Source of the DNA: Rudanella sp.
GTDB taxonomy: Bacteria > Bacteroidota > Bacteroidia > Cytophagales > Spirosomataceae
Direction of reading: 5' to 3'
DNA: 5,905 nucleotides
Assembly: GCA_026785985.1 (NCBI GenBank)
Contig: JAJAYX010000844.1
Location: 1 to 5,905, forward strand
Shown: positions 1 through 5,905 of the stretch, one piece after another
How positions within the stretch are numbered: position 1 is the stretch's first letter
Layout of the letters: every line of letters starts with the position of its first letter
Notes under the pieces: model-generated
Seen by the model: only the letters and a program-made list of their open reading frames with translations
The model's database searches: none
Told to the model about the DNA's origin: nothing
Position numbers and translations under genes: made by a program

Positions 1-324
1 GGTAGGGATAGCGTGAGAGACTACCAGAACAAGACCGGCAACCAGACCGTCTGCGGGTCGTTTTGCACTATCGTCGACAAGCTAGCCTTGACACAACTGA
101 GACACGAGAAACTCGTCAACTACAAACGGTTGAAAGACCCACAAACAGGCGCTTACACCAACTACCGCTATCCGACGTTTATTGATGTCCCGTTCGACAC
201 CGAAACCGATGAATGTCCGTATCCTGTTGAAGCCATAAACATGACGTATGATGGTTTACACCCGTCGGATAAAGGCTATGCCGTGATCAGCAAACGGCTG
301 GGCAAGATTTTGAAAAGGTATTGA
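1..324 (+). CDS. SGNH/GDSL-family hydrolase, C-terminal part (5' end cut by window)
   Basis: The reading frame is open from base 1 and gives 107 residues before a TGA, so the gene begins outside the window. A GTG at 13 is in frame but is not a credible start, because an SGNH domain needs about 200 residues. The diagnostic part is the last catalytic block, YDGLHPSDKGY, at about visible residues 83-93. It supplies the Asp (codon at 250) and His (codon at 259) of the Ser-Asp-His triad and is followed by the usual closing amphipathic helix. The Ser-containing GDS block and the Gly and Asn blocks would lie upstream. Family members are esterases or lipases, and in Bacteroidota they often remove acetyl groups from glycans. 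That substrate is only inferred from the hexosaminidase next door, which ends tail to tail with this gene across a 3-base gap. The family call is fairly sure; the substrate is unknown. Confidence 0.8.
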   Translation, partial: GRDSVRDYQNKTGNQTVCGSFCTIVDKLALTQLRHEKLVNYKRLKDPQTGAYTNYRYPTFIDVPFDTETDECPYPVEAINMTYDGLHPSDKGYAVISKRLGKILKRY

Positions 325-327
325 TTC

Positions 328-2211
328 TTACCGCCGTTTCACCAGATCGTCGCGTTTTAGGGTAATCAAATGCCCGATAGGTTTGCCTGCCCGGTAGGTG
401 ATCACGCGGAGATTGATGGGGCCGTCGGGGAGAGCAACGGGGCCGCTGTAACGGGGTGAAAACTGGTCGGGCATGGTGTCATCAATGGAGTAAAAAATAT
501 CCAGACCGGGCACTTCGCCTTCCAGTTCGAGCATCAGTTTACCGTCTTTGGTACTGGTACGGATGATGGCATCATAAATCGCTTTTGAATAATTGATCCC
601 TGCCACATCAGCCCGGCTGAATTGTTTTTCCATCCGTTGCACAAAATTGGGCCAGTTTTTGGCTTCCTTCGGCGACCAATACACCTCCGACAACGCCCAG
701 GCGCGGGGATAGGTCATGTATTCGGCATAGCGCATCGTCGGGATTTGTTCCGTCCAGAGGTTGCCCTGACCGCCCAGAATCCGCTTAGGGTCAACCCCGT
801 CGGGGACAGGCTCGAAACTGTAGCTTTTGCGGGTGCGAAGGGTGGCATAAATCGGTGGGTCGATGGTAGCATCCCCCTGGTTATAATCTAAATAGGCAAA
901 GGTGGTTGGAGTCATCACCACGTTGTGGCCTGCCTGAGCCGCTTCGATGCCGCCTTTAACACCCCGCCAGCTCATCACGGCGGCATCGCCCGGAACGCCA
1001 CCTTCCAGAATCTCGTCCCAGCCGATCATCTTTTTGCCTTTGGCCTGCACAATTTTGGCCACTCGCTCCATAAAATAGCCCTGCAAATCTTCGACGTGAC
1101 GAAGGTTCAACTTCTTCATCAATGCCTGACAGCCGGGGTCGTTGGCCCAATAGCCTTTGTAGCATTCGTCGCCCCCAACGTGGATATATTGGCCCGGAAA
1201 CAGGCTGGCAACTTCCGTCAGCACCTTGTCCATGAAGGCATAAACGTTTTCGTCGGACGGGTTCAACGTATTTTCTACCAGCATCTTAAAGGTGCCGTTG
1301 CCATACCATTCCGAGAACGCCGTGCCGGGATTTACCATTACCTGCGCTTTGGTGCAACTCAGTTCGGGGTAGGCCGCCAGTGCGGCCATGCTGTGGCCCG
1401 GCACGTCGATTTCTGGTACAATGGTCACGTAGCGGTCGGCGGCATACTGCACCACTTCCCGAATATCGTCGTGGGTATAAAAACCGCCCGATTTGGCTGG
1501 TTCGCCCGGTTTGGGGGCATCGCGGCTGCCGAATTTACCGGCCCGCTCTACGCGCCAGGCGCCAATTTCGGTTAGTTTGGGAAGTGATTTGATCTCGATT
1601 CGCCAGCCGTTGTCGTCGGTCAGGTGCCAGTGAAAGGTGTTGTATTTGAGGGCAGCCAACTGGTCAATGTAGCGTTTGACTTCTTCCTTGGCGAAGAAAT
1701 TTCGGCTCACGTCGAGCATGATGCCCCGCCAGCCAAAGCGCGGTTGGTCGGTGATACGCACTGCCGGAACCGTCCAGGCTACCGTAGCTGCTCTTGCACC
1801 TTCAACTTCTTTGGGCAGCAACTGCACCAGCGACTGCATTCCGTAGAACAAGCCCGCTGGTTGGTTTGCTCTGATAATCACCTGCTTAGGTGTAGCATCA
1901 AGCGTATAGCCTTCTGCCCCAAGCGCGGGGTCGGGGGTGGTGTTGATGGCAAACTGAATAGCCCCCCTGTCGCCGGGAATAGCGCGAAGTGCATAGCCCG
2001 TGGCCTGATTCAGTTTCTTAACCAGTGCATCGGCGGCATATTGAGCCGGCAGTTGCCCATAGTGAATGCTGGTGGTTTTGGTAAGCCGGAACGTGCCGGG
2101 CTGGGCCTGCACCGAAACCGGCTGAGGGATAATGGAAATGGGTTGCTGCTGGGCAAGGGCGGCTGTGCCGAACAGGGCCGCGAGGAATAGAGTAGGGCAA
2201 AGGTATTTCAT
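328..2211 (-). CDS. Secreted GH20 beta-N-acetylhexosaminidase
   Basis: A complete 627-residue enzyme that should release terminal beta-linked GlcNAc or GalNAc from glycans or chitooligosaccharides by substrate-assisted catalysis. Residues 1-20 form a signal peptide (Lys2, hydrophobic core, ALA-Q at the likely cleavage site), so it is exported to the periplasm or outside. Residues about 22-155 match the GH20b N-terminal domain. The catalytic TIM barrel runs from about 156 to 515: WRGIMLDVSRNF (161-172), FHWHLTDDNGWR (193-204), PEIDVPGHS (266-274), the signature HVGGDE (344-349) with catalytic pair Asp348-Glu349, GWDEIL (397-402) and GNLWTE (483-488). Residues about 555-620 look like the small beta-sandwich often found at the C-terminus of these enzymes. 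Length and motifs are normal, and no key residue is missing. The start is fixed by the signal peptide; a weak purine-rich GGAAAG lies about 11 bases before it. The upstream small gene stops only 4 bases before this start, so the two are probably co-transcribed. Confidence 0.96.
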   Translation of the reverse strand: MKYLCPTLFLAALFGTAALAQQQPISIIPQPVSVQAQPGTFRLTKTTSIHYGQLPAQYAADALVKKLNQATGYALRAIPGDRGAIQFAINTTPDPALGAEGYTLDATPKQVIIRANQPAGLFYGMQSLVQLLPKEVEGARAATVAWTVPAVRITDQPRFGWRGIMLDVSRNFFAKEEVKRYIDQLAALKYNTFHWHLTDDNGWRIEIKSLPKLTEIGAWRVERAGKFGSRDAPKPGEPAKSGGFYTHDDIREVVQYAADRYVTIVPEIDVPGHSMAALAAYPELSCTKAQVMVNPGTAFSEWYGNGTFKMLVENTLNPSDENVYAFMDKVLTEVASLFPGQYIHVGGDECYKGYWANDPGCQALMKKLNLRHVEDLQGYFMERVAKIVQAKGKKMIGWDEILEGGVPGDAAVMSWRGVKGGIEAAQAGHNVVMTPTTFAYLDYNQGDATIDPPIYATLRTRKSYSFEPVPDGVDPKRILGGQGNLWTEQIPTMRYAEYMTYPRAWALSEVYWSPKEAKNWPNFVQRMEKQFSRADVAGINYSKAIYDAIIRTSTKDGKLMLELEGEVPGLDIFYSIDDTMPDQFSPRYSGPVALPDGPINLRVITYRAGKPIGHLITLKRDDLVKRR

Positions 2212-2215
2212 CAGG

Positions 2216-2428
2216 CTATTTCTTTCCGCTTAAAATATGCTTTTGTAGTTGATTTTTTCTGGTAACAAGGTGCCGGACAGTAGCCGCCAGAAACTGGTCG
2301 CCTGGAAATTGCCGGGTTAAATTCTGGTTAAGTATGCTTACCCGTTCCAGATCGGCCAATGCTTTTTTATACGTGTATGGACGGGTTCGTTCGTCGTTCG
2401 GGGCGGAAGCAAAATTGAAAGTTGGCAT
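2216..2428 (-). CDS. Small helical protein of unknown function (70 aa), possible partner of the upstream nucleotidyltransferase
   Basis: I do not recognise a named family. The frame gives 70 residues from the ATG at 2428, or 72 from an in-frame TTG at 2434; ATG is preferred. No Shine-Dalgarno sequence is visible, which is normal for Bacteroidota. There is no signal peptide or membrane segment. The N-terminal 18 or so residues look disordered; from about 20 to 68 the sequence is a likely helical hairpin with regular leucines (KKALADLERV, then FLAATVRHLV, then KNQLQKHIL), split by a turn at FPGD (41-44). It is basic at the C-terminus. It lies 60 bases after the nucleotidyltransferase stop and 4 bases before the hexosaminidase start, on the same strand. 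From memory, DUF6932-type genes are often followed by a short helical protein of this style, so a two-gene module is plausible but unproven. Tight spacing and lack of a competing frame support it as real. Confidence 0.6.
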   Translation of the reverse strand: MPTFNFASAPNDERTRPYTYKKALADLERVSILNQNLTRQFPGDQFLAATVRHLVTRKNQLQKHILSGKK

Positions 2429-2488
2429 ACACAAAAATTGATTAGCGTTCAGTTTTGGTTGCGACGTACTATTGATTGATGCGACAAT

Positions 2489-2998
2489 TCACTGGAATCC
2501 AACAATGTCAAGTTGAATAATCCCTTTTGGTTGATCGTAATGGGCTAAATTGTTGGTATATGCAAAGCCAAACGTATCAGACCAATAACGAAGATTTTCC
2601 CCGTTTACAGCATATCGAGGATCGTTTTCTGGGTAAATCGCACAAAAATCAGCATCCACATGATAGCGTTCCCGGACGGGGTATTCTGCAAACTGATGAA
2701 ATGTTTGAGCCGCTTTTTTCTGTAGATTCTCACTCCAGTCCACAAAGCTAACAATGTCAATATCATTAGGGTTGTTTTTCAGCGTTGTGAAACTACCATC
2801 AACCCAGATGGTCCAGTTTTGCTGCCACAACTCTCCCAAATCATGCACATAAGCCAGAAATCCGTGATAAATCCGTTTTCGCGTTTGAGAAGATGGGAAC
2901 TCGCTAACAAAGAACTCCTCGAAGTAATCTAAATTATCGATTGAAATAAGGCCGTAGGGCATCATATTTCCCCGATCATCAAACGAAAACAGACTCAT
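2489..2998 (-). CDS. DUF6932-like minimal nucleotidyltransferase-fold protein
   Basis: A complete 169-residue cytoplasmic protein. The centre carries a polymerase-beta-type nucleotidyltransferase signature: WVDGSF (65-70) supplies the Gly-Ser pair, then NPNDIDIV (76-83) gives the metal-binding DxD (Asp79, Asp81), and HVDADF (113-118) offers a third acidic position (Asp115 or Asp117). The N-terminal part, with a Phe/Ser-rich segment before TRKRIYHGF, and the C-terminal block YWSDTFGF followed by PKGIIQLDI (157-165), match what I remember of the DUF6932 family, whose normal length is about 150-170 residues. Known relatives of this fold transfer nucleotides to RNA, proteins or small molecules, and several act in toxin-antitoxin pairs; no reaction can be assigned here. 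The gene is visibly AT-richer (about 40-42% GC in three 60-base lines I counted) than the hydrolase genes around it (about 55-70% in lines sampled), which suggests separate ancestry. It is divergent from the M28 gene and heads a three-gene minus-strand run. Confidence 0.75.
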   Translation of the reverse strand: MSLFSFDDRGNMMPYGLISIDNLDYFEEFFVSEFPSSQTRKRIYHGFLAYVHDLGELWQQNWTIWVDGSFTTLKNNPNDIDIVSFVDWSENLQKKAAQTFHQFAEYPVRERYHVDADFCAIYPENDPRYAVNGENLRYWSDTFGFAYTNNLAHYDQPKGIIQLDIVGFQ

Positions 2999-3020
2999 TT
3001 GTCAGAAAGTTACGGATTAA

Positions 3021-3047
3021 TTGTGCACGAATATCTCTTTATTTTTG
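3021..3047 (+). promoter_or_regulatory. Candidate Bacteroidota-type promoter for the M28 peptidase gene
   Basis: TATTTTTG at 3040-3047 matches the Bacteroidota -7 box TAnnTTTG at every fixed position. A TTG at 3021-3023 could be the -33 element, but the 16-base spacing is shorter than the usual 19 or so, so that half is weak. A start of transcription about 6-8 bases after the box would leave a leader of about 20 bases before the ATG at 3075. It lies in the 76-base divergent region between the nucleotidyltransferase and peptidase genes. Confidence 0.45.
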
Positions 3048-3074
3048 GCAACTTATACATTCCTGTAAAATCCA

Positions 3075-4559
3075 ATGCGAAACCGATTTCTACTTCCCTT
3101 AGCCGGGGCTTTTGTGTGGGTCAACACCTTAATCAGCACCGCCCAACCGCTTCCCAACAGCCCCGACAACATGGCCTCTATCAAGGAAGCTGACATTAAA
3201 CGCGATCTGTTCAACCTGTCCGACGATCATTTTCGGGGTCGCCGGGCCGGAACACTCGACGAACTCCGGGCTTCGGTCTGGATTGCCGAACAATTGCGCG
3301 CTTCGGGTCTGCAACCGGCTGGCGACGATGGGACGTATTTCCAGTTTTTCCACCTCCAGCGCACCCGCATCTCCGAGACCAGCCGCCTGAGTATTGGTAG
3401 CCGGACGCTCGAATATGGCGAAGATGCGGTAGTGATTGCCCCTGCCATTGCCTCCGTCGATGCTCCGCTGGTGTTTGCCGGCACCGGAACCCCCGAAGAA
3501 CTGGCCAACGTTGATGTGAAAGGGAAGGCCGTTGCGATTCAGTTTTCGGGAAACCCACCCGCCGAACTTAGTTACCGCCGTTTCCTGATGACGGGCATAC
3601 AGCAGCGGTCAGCGGCTCTGATGAAAGCCGGGGCGGTGGCCGTTTTGGTGGTGTCGGATGCGGCCGCACAAGCCGTTTTTGAGCGATGGAGTGGCGGGTA
3701 TGATGCCGGGCGATACGATTTGCCGGGTGGCCCCAACACGCGGGTTTTCAGTCAGGCACCCACGATCTGGTTGCCCACCAAAGCACTGGCATGGGTGCAG
3801 GAGCCGAATCAGCGGTTTACTAACATCGTGAATGTGGAGAGTTTCAGCTACCCATCCGTCAACATTGTGGCCAAAGTACCCGGCACCGACCCGACGCTCA
3901 AAAACGAGTATGTATTGTTCAGCACCCATCAGGATCACGACGGCCTCCGGCGACCCTACATTGCCGGGGATTCCATTTTCAACGGGGCCGACGATAACGC
4001 AACGGGCTGCGCGGCAGCAATGGCCATTGGGCGGGCGTTTGTGCAGAAACCCGGCAAACGGTCGGCTTTGATTGTGTTTCACGGGGCCGAAGAACGGGGC
4101 CTGCTGGGGTCGCGCTACTTCGCCGAACATCCAACCGTACCAAAAAACAGCATTGTAGCGGTGCTAAACGGCGAAATGATTGGCCGCAACGCCCCCGACA
4201 GTGCGGCTTTGTTGGGGTCACAAGCACCACACCGTAACTCGCCTGATTTAGTGAACATGGCACTGGCCGCCAACCGGGCCACCACCAATTTCAAGCTCGA
4301 CACGCTCTGGGATCGCCCCGACCACCCCGAAGGCTGGTATTTCCGCAGCGACCACCTGCCCTACGCACGGGCGGGCATCCCCGCAATCTGCTTTACCACG
4401 CTGCTCCACCCCGATTATCACACGGCCAAAGACGAACCGGTCCGCATCGACCTGAAAAAGCTGACGAACGTCACCCGCTGGATGTATCGCACGGGCTGGG
4501 CCGTGGCAAACAACCCCAAACGGCCCGCCCTTGACCCGAATTTTAAGCTGGAACGGTAG
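3075..4559 (+). CDS. Secreted M28-family zinc peptidase with PA-type insert
   Basis: A complete 494-residue exopeptidase-type enzyme. Residues 1-23 form a signal peptide (MRNR, hydrophobic core, cleavage after STA), so it acts outside the cytoplasm. Residues about 35-95 are the helical N-terminal part. Residues about 115-255 look like a protease-associated (PA) insert, with APLVFAGTGTPEE at 130-142 and VKGKAVAIQFSG at 148-159. The M28 catalytic domain follows with its metal and catalytic sites: THQDHDG (284-290; His285 ligand, Asp287 helper), GADDNATG (304-311; Asp306 bridging ligand), GAEERGLLGS (337-346; Glu339 catalytic base, Glu340 ligand), NGEMIGRN (365-372) and HPDYHTAKD (445-453; His449 ligand). 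The position of the usual zinc-ligand Asp (DMIG) holds Glu367. Members are mostly aminopeptidases; the exact substrate cannot be read from sequence. No Shine-Dalgarno sequence precedes the ATG; the signal peptide fixes the start. It ends tail to tail with the TIR gene, 27 bases apart. Confidence 0.93.
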   Translation: MRNRFLLPLAGAFVWVNTLISTAQPLPNSPDNMASIKEADIKRDLFNLSDDHFRGRRAGTLDELRASVWIAEQLRASGLQPAGDDGTYFQFFHLQRTRISETSRLSIGSRTLEYGEDAVVIAPAIASVDAPLVFAGTGTPEELANVDVKGKAVAIQFSGNPPAELSYRRFLMTGIQQRSAALMKAGAVAVLVVSDAAAQAVFERWSGGYDAGRYDLPGGPNTRVFSQAPTIWLPTKALAWVQEPNQRFTNIVNVESFSYPSVNIVAKVPGTDPTLKNEYVLFSTHQDHDGLRRPYIAGDSIFNGADDNATGCAAAMAIGRAFVQKPGKRSALIVFHGAEERGLLGSRYFAEHPTVPKNSIVAVLNGEMIGRNAPDSAALLGSQAPHRNSPDLVNMALAANRATTNFKLDTLWDRPDHPEGWYFRSDHLPYARAGIPAICFTTLLHPDYHTAKDEPVRIDLKKLTNVTRWMYRTGWAVANNPKRPALDPNFKLER

Positions 4560-4586
4560 GAGCGAAGGAATGTTAGTGAGAGTGGC

Positions 4587-5006
4587 TCATTGTCGTCTGT
4601 ATTTGTGAATGGTTTTCTCAATAGACCCCACACCGCCATCCCAATCCTTCGACAGGTCAACGTACTGAATGGCGTTGATCTCGCTGGGGAGCTTGCTGGT
4701 GTCGTAATCGCTTAGTTTGGCGGGGATAATATACACGTCCGATACCGACCGCTCGGCCTGCTTACGAGCCGCTTTCTTCAGTTCGACCTGGAAAAAGCCC
4801 CGCTTTTCTACGGAAGCCGCTGATAGGCAAACAATCACAAACTCGTGTTCGCGGAGGGCGACCTCGATTTTGTGTTCCCAATTTTCGCCGGGCAGTAGCT
4901 GGTAATCGTTTTTCCAGACCTGAAACCCTTTGGCCGTTAAGTCCTGATAAAGTGTATCGACCTGAGCGGCATCCTCATGGGCGTAGGACAGGAATACGGT
5001 GGCGGG
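4587..5006 (-). other. TIR domain segment at the C-terminus of the methyltransferase-like protein
   Basis: This marks the domain within the larger gene. It starts at the Pro-Ala-Thr-Val strand just after an in-frame ATG (5012-5010) and runs to the stop. The order of elements is that of bacterial TIR_2-type domains: first strand with SYAHED, a helix ending in GFQVW, a polar loop LLPGENW, the VIVCLS strand, the KRGFFQVEL helix with the conserved Glu, and the IIPAKL strand. The domain is full length at about 139 residues, with no missing core element. The closing WDGGVGSIEKTIHKYRRQ looks like a final helix. Confidence 0.85.
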
Positions 5007-5905
5007 TTTCATGGTTTGTAGTGTTTTAAACTCCGTCAGGGTAGCCTTTTTCTGGGCCTCGGCCACAAGCGGAAAGGTAGTCAGGATGTAGGTAAATTCG
5101 GTTTCGGTGAGGTTGTAGAGCGTGGCTACGATAGCGTCGATCTCGGCGCGGAGTTGGTTACGCCCAGCCTCGTCAGTAACGCCGTTGTTTGCGGTCCACG
5201 GCGTGGGCATCACCTCGTTCCAGAGATCGGCAAAGGCTGCTGTGGTGCAGACCAGTTTGGCCGCCCGCTCCACTAACTCCGCAAACCATGTGTCGCCCAA
5301 TTGAAGGCGCGGCACGGGGAGTTGGTAGATATAGAACATATTGATGTTGGCTGAAACTACCTGCCGGGCGTAATAATCTATGGTCACGCTATTTAGCATA
5401 GCCGTGATAAGCAAGACTTCTGAACCGCTAAGTTCTGAACTGCTTACCAGGAGCGAATTGCCACAGAAAACGTTACTGGCCAGTATCGTGGCAATTATTG
5501 TTCGGGTATCAGAACTACGGGCGACGGCCCGTAGCGCGATTCGATACTGCTGATAATTCAGTATTTGGCCGGAGTCTACTGTGTTTCTTGCCAGGATGGA
5601 TTTACGCCCTTCATTTCTGGAAACGTAGTATCGCCCGTCCTGTGGTTTATTGATGAACTGATTCATCATCTTTCCTTCAAATAGCGGCAGCATTCCCGGC
5701 CCGTCTTGTGTGCGGAATAGGTGGCTGTCCATCGTCATATCGAACTCACGGGTTAAGGAAAAATTCCACGTATCCGGTAGTTTCTCACCCAGCGGTGGGA
5801 ATTGAAGAACCTTGTCGGCAATGGTAAAATCAATTTCACCCCGTATTTCCATCACGGATAGCGATTCGGGTGATTGACGTTTTATGAAATCAGTGGTGAT
5901 ACTGA
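4587..5905 (-). CDS. Eco57I-like N6-adenine DNA methyltransferase C-terminal region fused to a TIR domain (5' end cut by window)
   Basis: The frame stays open to the right edge; a GTG at 5855 or ATG at 5852 could be taken for a start, but 16 further in-frame codons run to 5903, so the gene continues outside. Visible are 438 residues (numbered from the codon at 5903). Residues about 17-285 match the C-terminal recognition region of type IIG-like methyltransferases: PLFEGKM (73-79), YRIALRAVARSSDTRT followed by VFCGN (120-149), MLNSVTIDYYARQ (169-181), YQLPVP (193-198), and the closing block DAIVATLYNLT then YILTTFP (256-278). The catalytic NPPY-type motif is not in view. Residues about 300-438 form a TIR domain: VFLSYAHED (303-311), a BB-loop-like LLPGENW (336-342), FVIVCLS (355-361), KRGFFQVELKKA (367-378) with the presumed catalytic Glu374 (codon at 4784), and VYIIPAKL (390-397). 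TIR domains in bacterial defence cleave NAD+ or make signal nucleotides; that activity here is inferred. The join shows no stop or frameshift. Confidence 0.87.
   Translation of the reverse strand, partial: SITTDFIKRQSPESLSVMEIRGEIDFTIADKVLQFPPLGEKLPDTWNFSLTREFDMTMDSHLFRTQDGPGMLPLFEGKMMNQFINKPQDGRYYVSRNEGRKSILARNTVDSGQILNYQQYRIALRAVARSSDTRTIIATILASNVFCGNSLLVSSSELSGSEVLLITAMLNSVTIDYYARQVVSANINMFYIYQLPVPRLQLGDTWFAELVERAAKLVCTTAAFADLWNEVMPTPWTANNGVTDEAGRNQLRAEIDAIVATLYNLTETEFTYILTTFPLVAEAQKKATLTEFKTLQTMKPATVFLSYAHEDAAQVDTLYQDLTAKGFQVWKNDYQLLPGENWEHKIEVALREHEFVIVCLSAASVEKRGFFQVELKKAARKQAERSVSDVYIIPAKLSDYDTSKLPSEINAIQYVDLSKDWDGGVGSIEKTIHKYRRQ

Noticed and set aside
925..2190. Long plus-strand open frames (925-1575, 216 aa; 1624-2190, 188 aa).
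   Set aside because: They lie wholly antisense to the hexosaminidase, whose motifs are intact; their translations show no recognisable domain and reflect the GC-rich codon pattern of the opposite strand.
2216..2275. An R-x6-H pattern (RKNQLQKH) in the small protein, like the RNase motif of HEPN toxins that pair with nucleotidyltransferases.
   Set aside because: The protein is about half the size of a HEPN domain and the usual polar residue spacing is absent; a short Arg/His pattern in a basic helix is expected by chance.
2999..3012. TAACTTTC on the minus strand (3012-3005) as a promoter box for the nucleotidyltransferase gene.
   Set aside because: It differs from TAnnTTTG at the last base and sits only 6 bases before the ATG, leaving no room for a leader unless the transcript is leaderless; no -33 element is clear.
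2999..3193. Plus-strand 64-residue frame overlapping the M28 start.
   Set aside because: It overlaps the signal-peptide region of the M28 gene in another frame and has no features of its own.
3129..4303. Several minus-strand open frames under the M28 gene (for example 3609-4130, 173 aa).
   Set aside because: They are antisense to a gene with a full set of M28 motifs, and their translations look like shadow sequence with many Pro, Arg and Cys residues.
4574..4592. Hairpin between the convergent stops as a terminator.
   Set aside because: Seven pairs with two wobbles, a 5-base loop and no T-run on either strand; too weak to annotate.
4587..5855. A complete 422-residue protein starting at GTG 5855.
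   Set aside because: The frame continues upstream without a stop to the window edge, and the sequence at that point is mid-domain for a methyltransferase, so the true start is outside.

Overview
The window looks like chromosomal DNA of a Bacteroidota bacterium, most likely of the Cytophagales (Spirosoma-like). This rests on the secreted glycan and peptide hydrolases, genes that start without a Shine-Dalgarno sequence, a Bacteroidota-type promoter box (TAnnTTTG) before the peptidase gene, and a GC content near 50-55%. The genus is a guess from protein style; no marker gene is present. Coding is dense, and no stretch above about 80 bases lacks a gene.

Layout. (1) 1-324, plus strand: the C-terminal end of an SGNH/GDSL hydrolase, cut by the left edge. 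(2) 2998-328, minus strand: three genes in a row. These are a small nucleotidyltransferase-fold protein (DUF6932-like), a 70-residue helical protein of unknown function, and a complete secreted GH20 beta-N-acetylhexosaminidase whose start lies 4 bases after the small gene's stop. (3) 3075-4559, plus strand: a secreted M28 zinc peptidase, divergent from the nucleotidyltransferase gene across a 76-base promoter region. (4) 5905-4587, minus strand: the C-terminal 438 residues of a large protein that runs off the right edge. They carry the specificity/C-terminal region of an Eco57I-like (type IIG-style) N6-adenine DNA methyltransferase, followed in the same frame by a TIR domain.

Functionally, the left part and the M28 gene fit extracellular breakdown of amino-sugar glycans and peptides, with an esterase, a hexosaminidase and a peptidase as neighbours. 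Two elements do not fit that theme and look like accessory defence-type genes: the methyltransferase-TIR fusion, and the AT-richer nucleotidyltransferase plus small-protein pair. The fusion is the most notable item. TIR domains are usual NAD-cleaving or signalling effectors in bacterial antiphage systems, and here one is joined to a DNA-recognising restriction-modification protein. The methyltransferase catalytic motifs lie outside the window, so its activity cannot be judged here.
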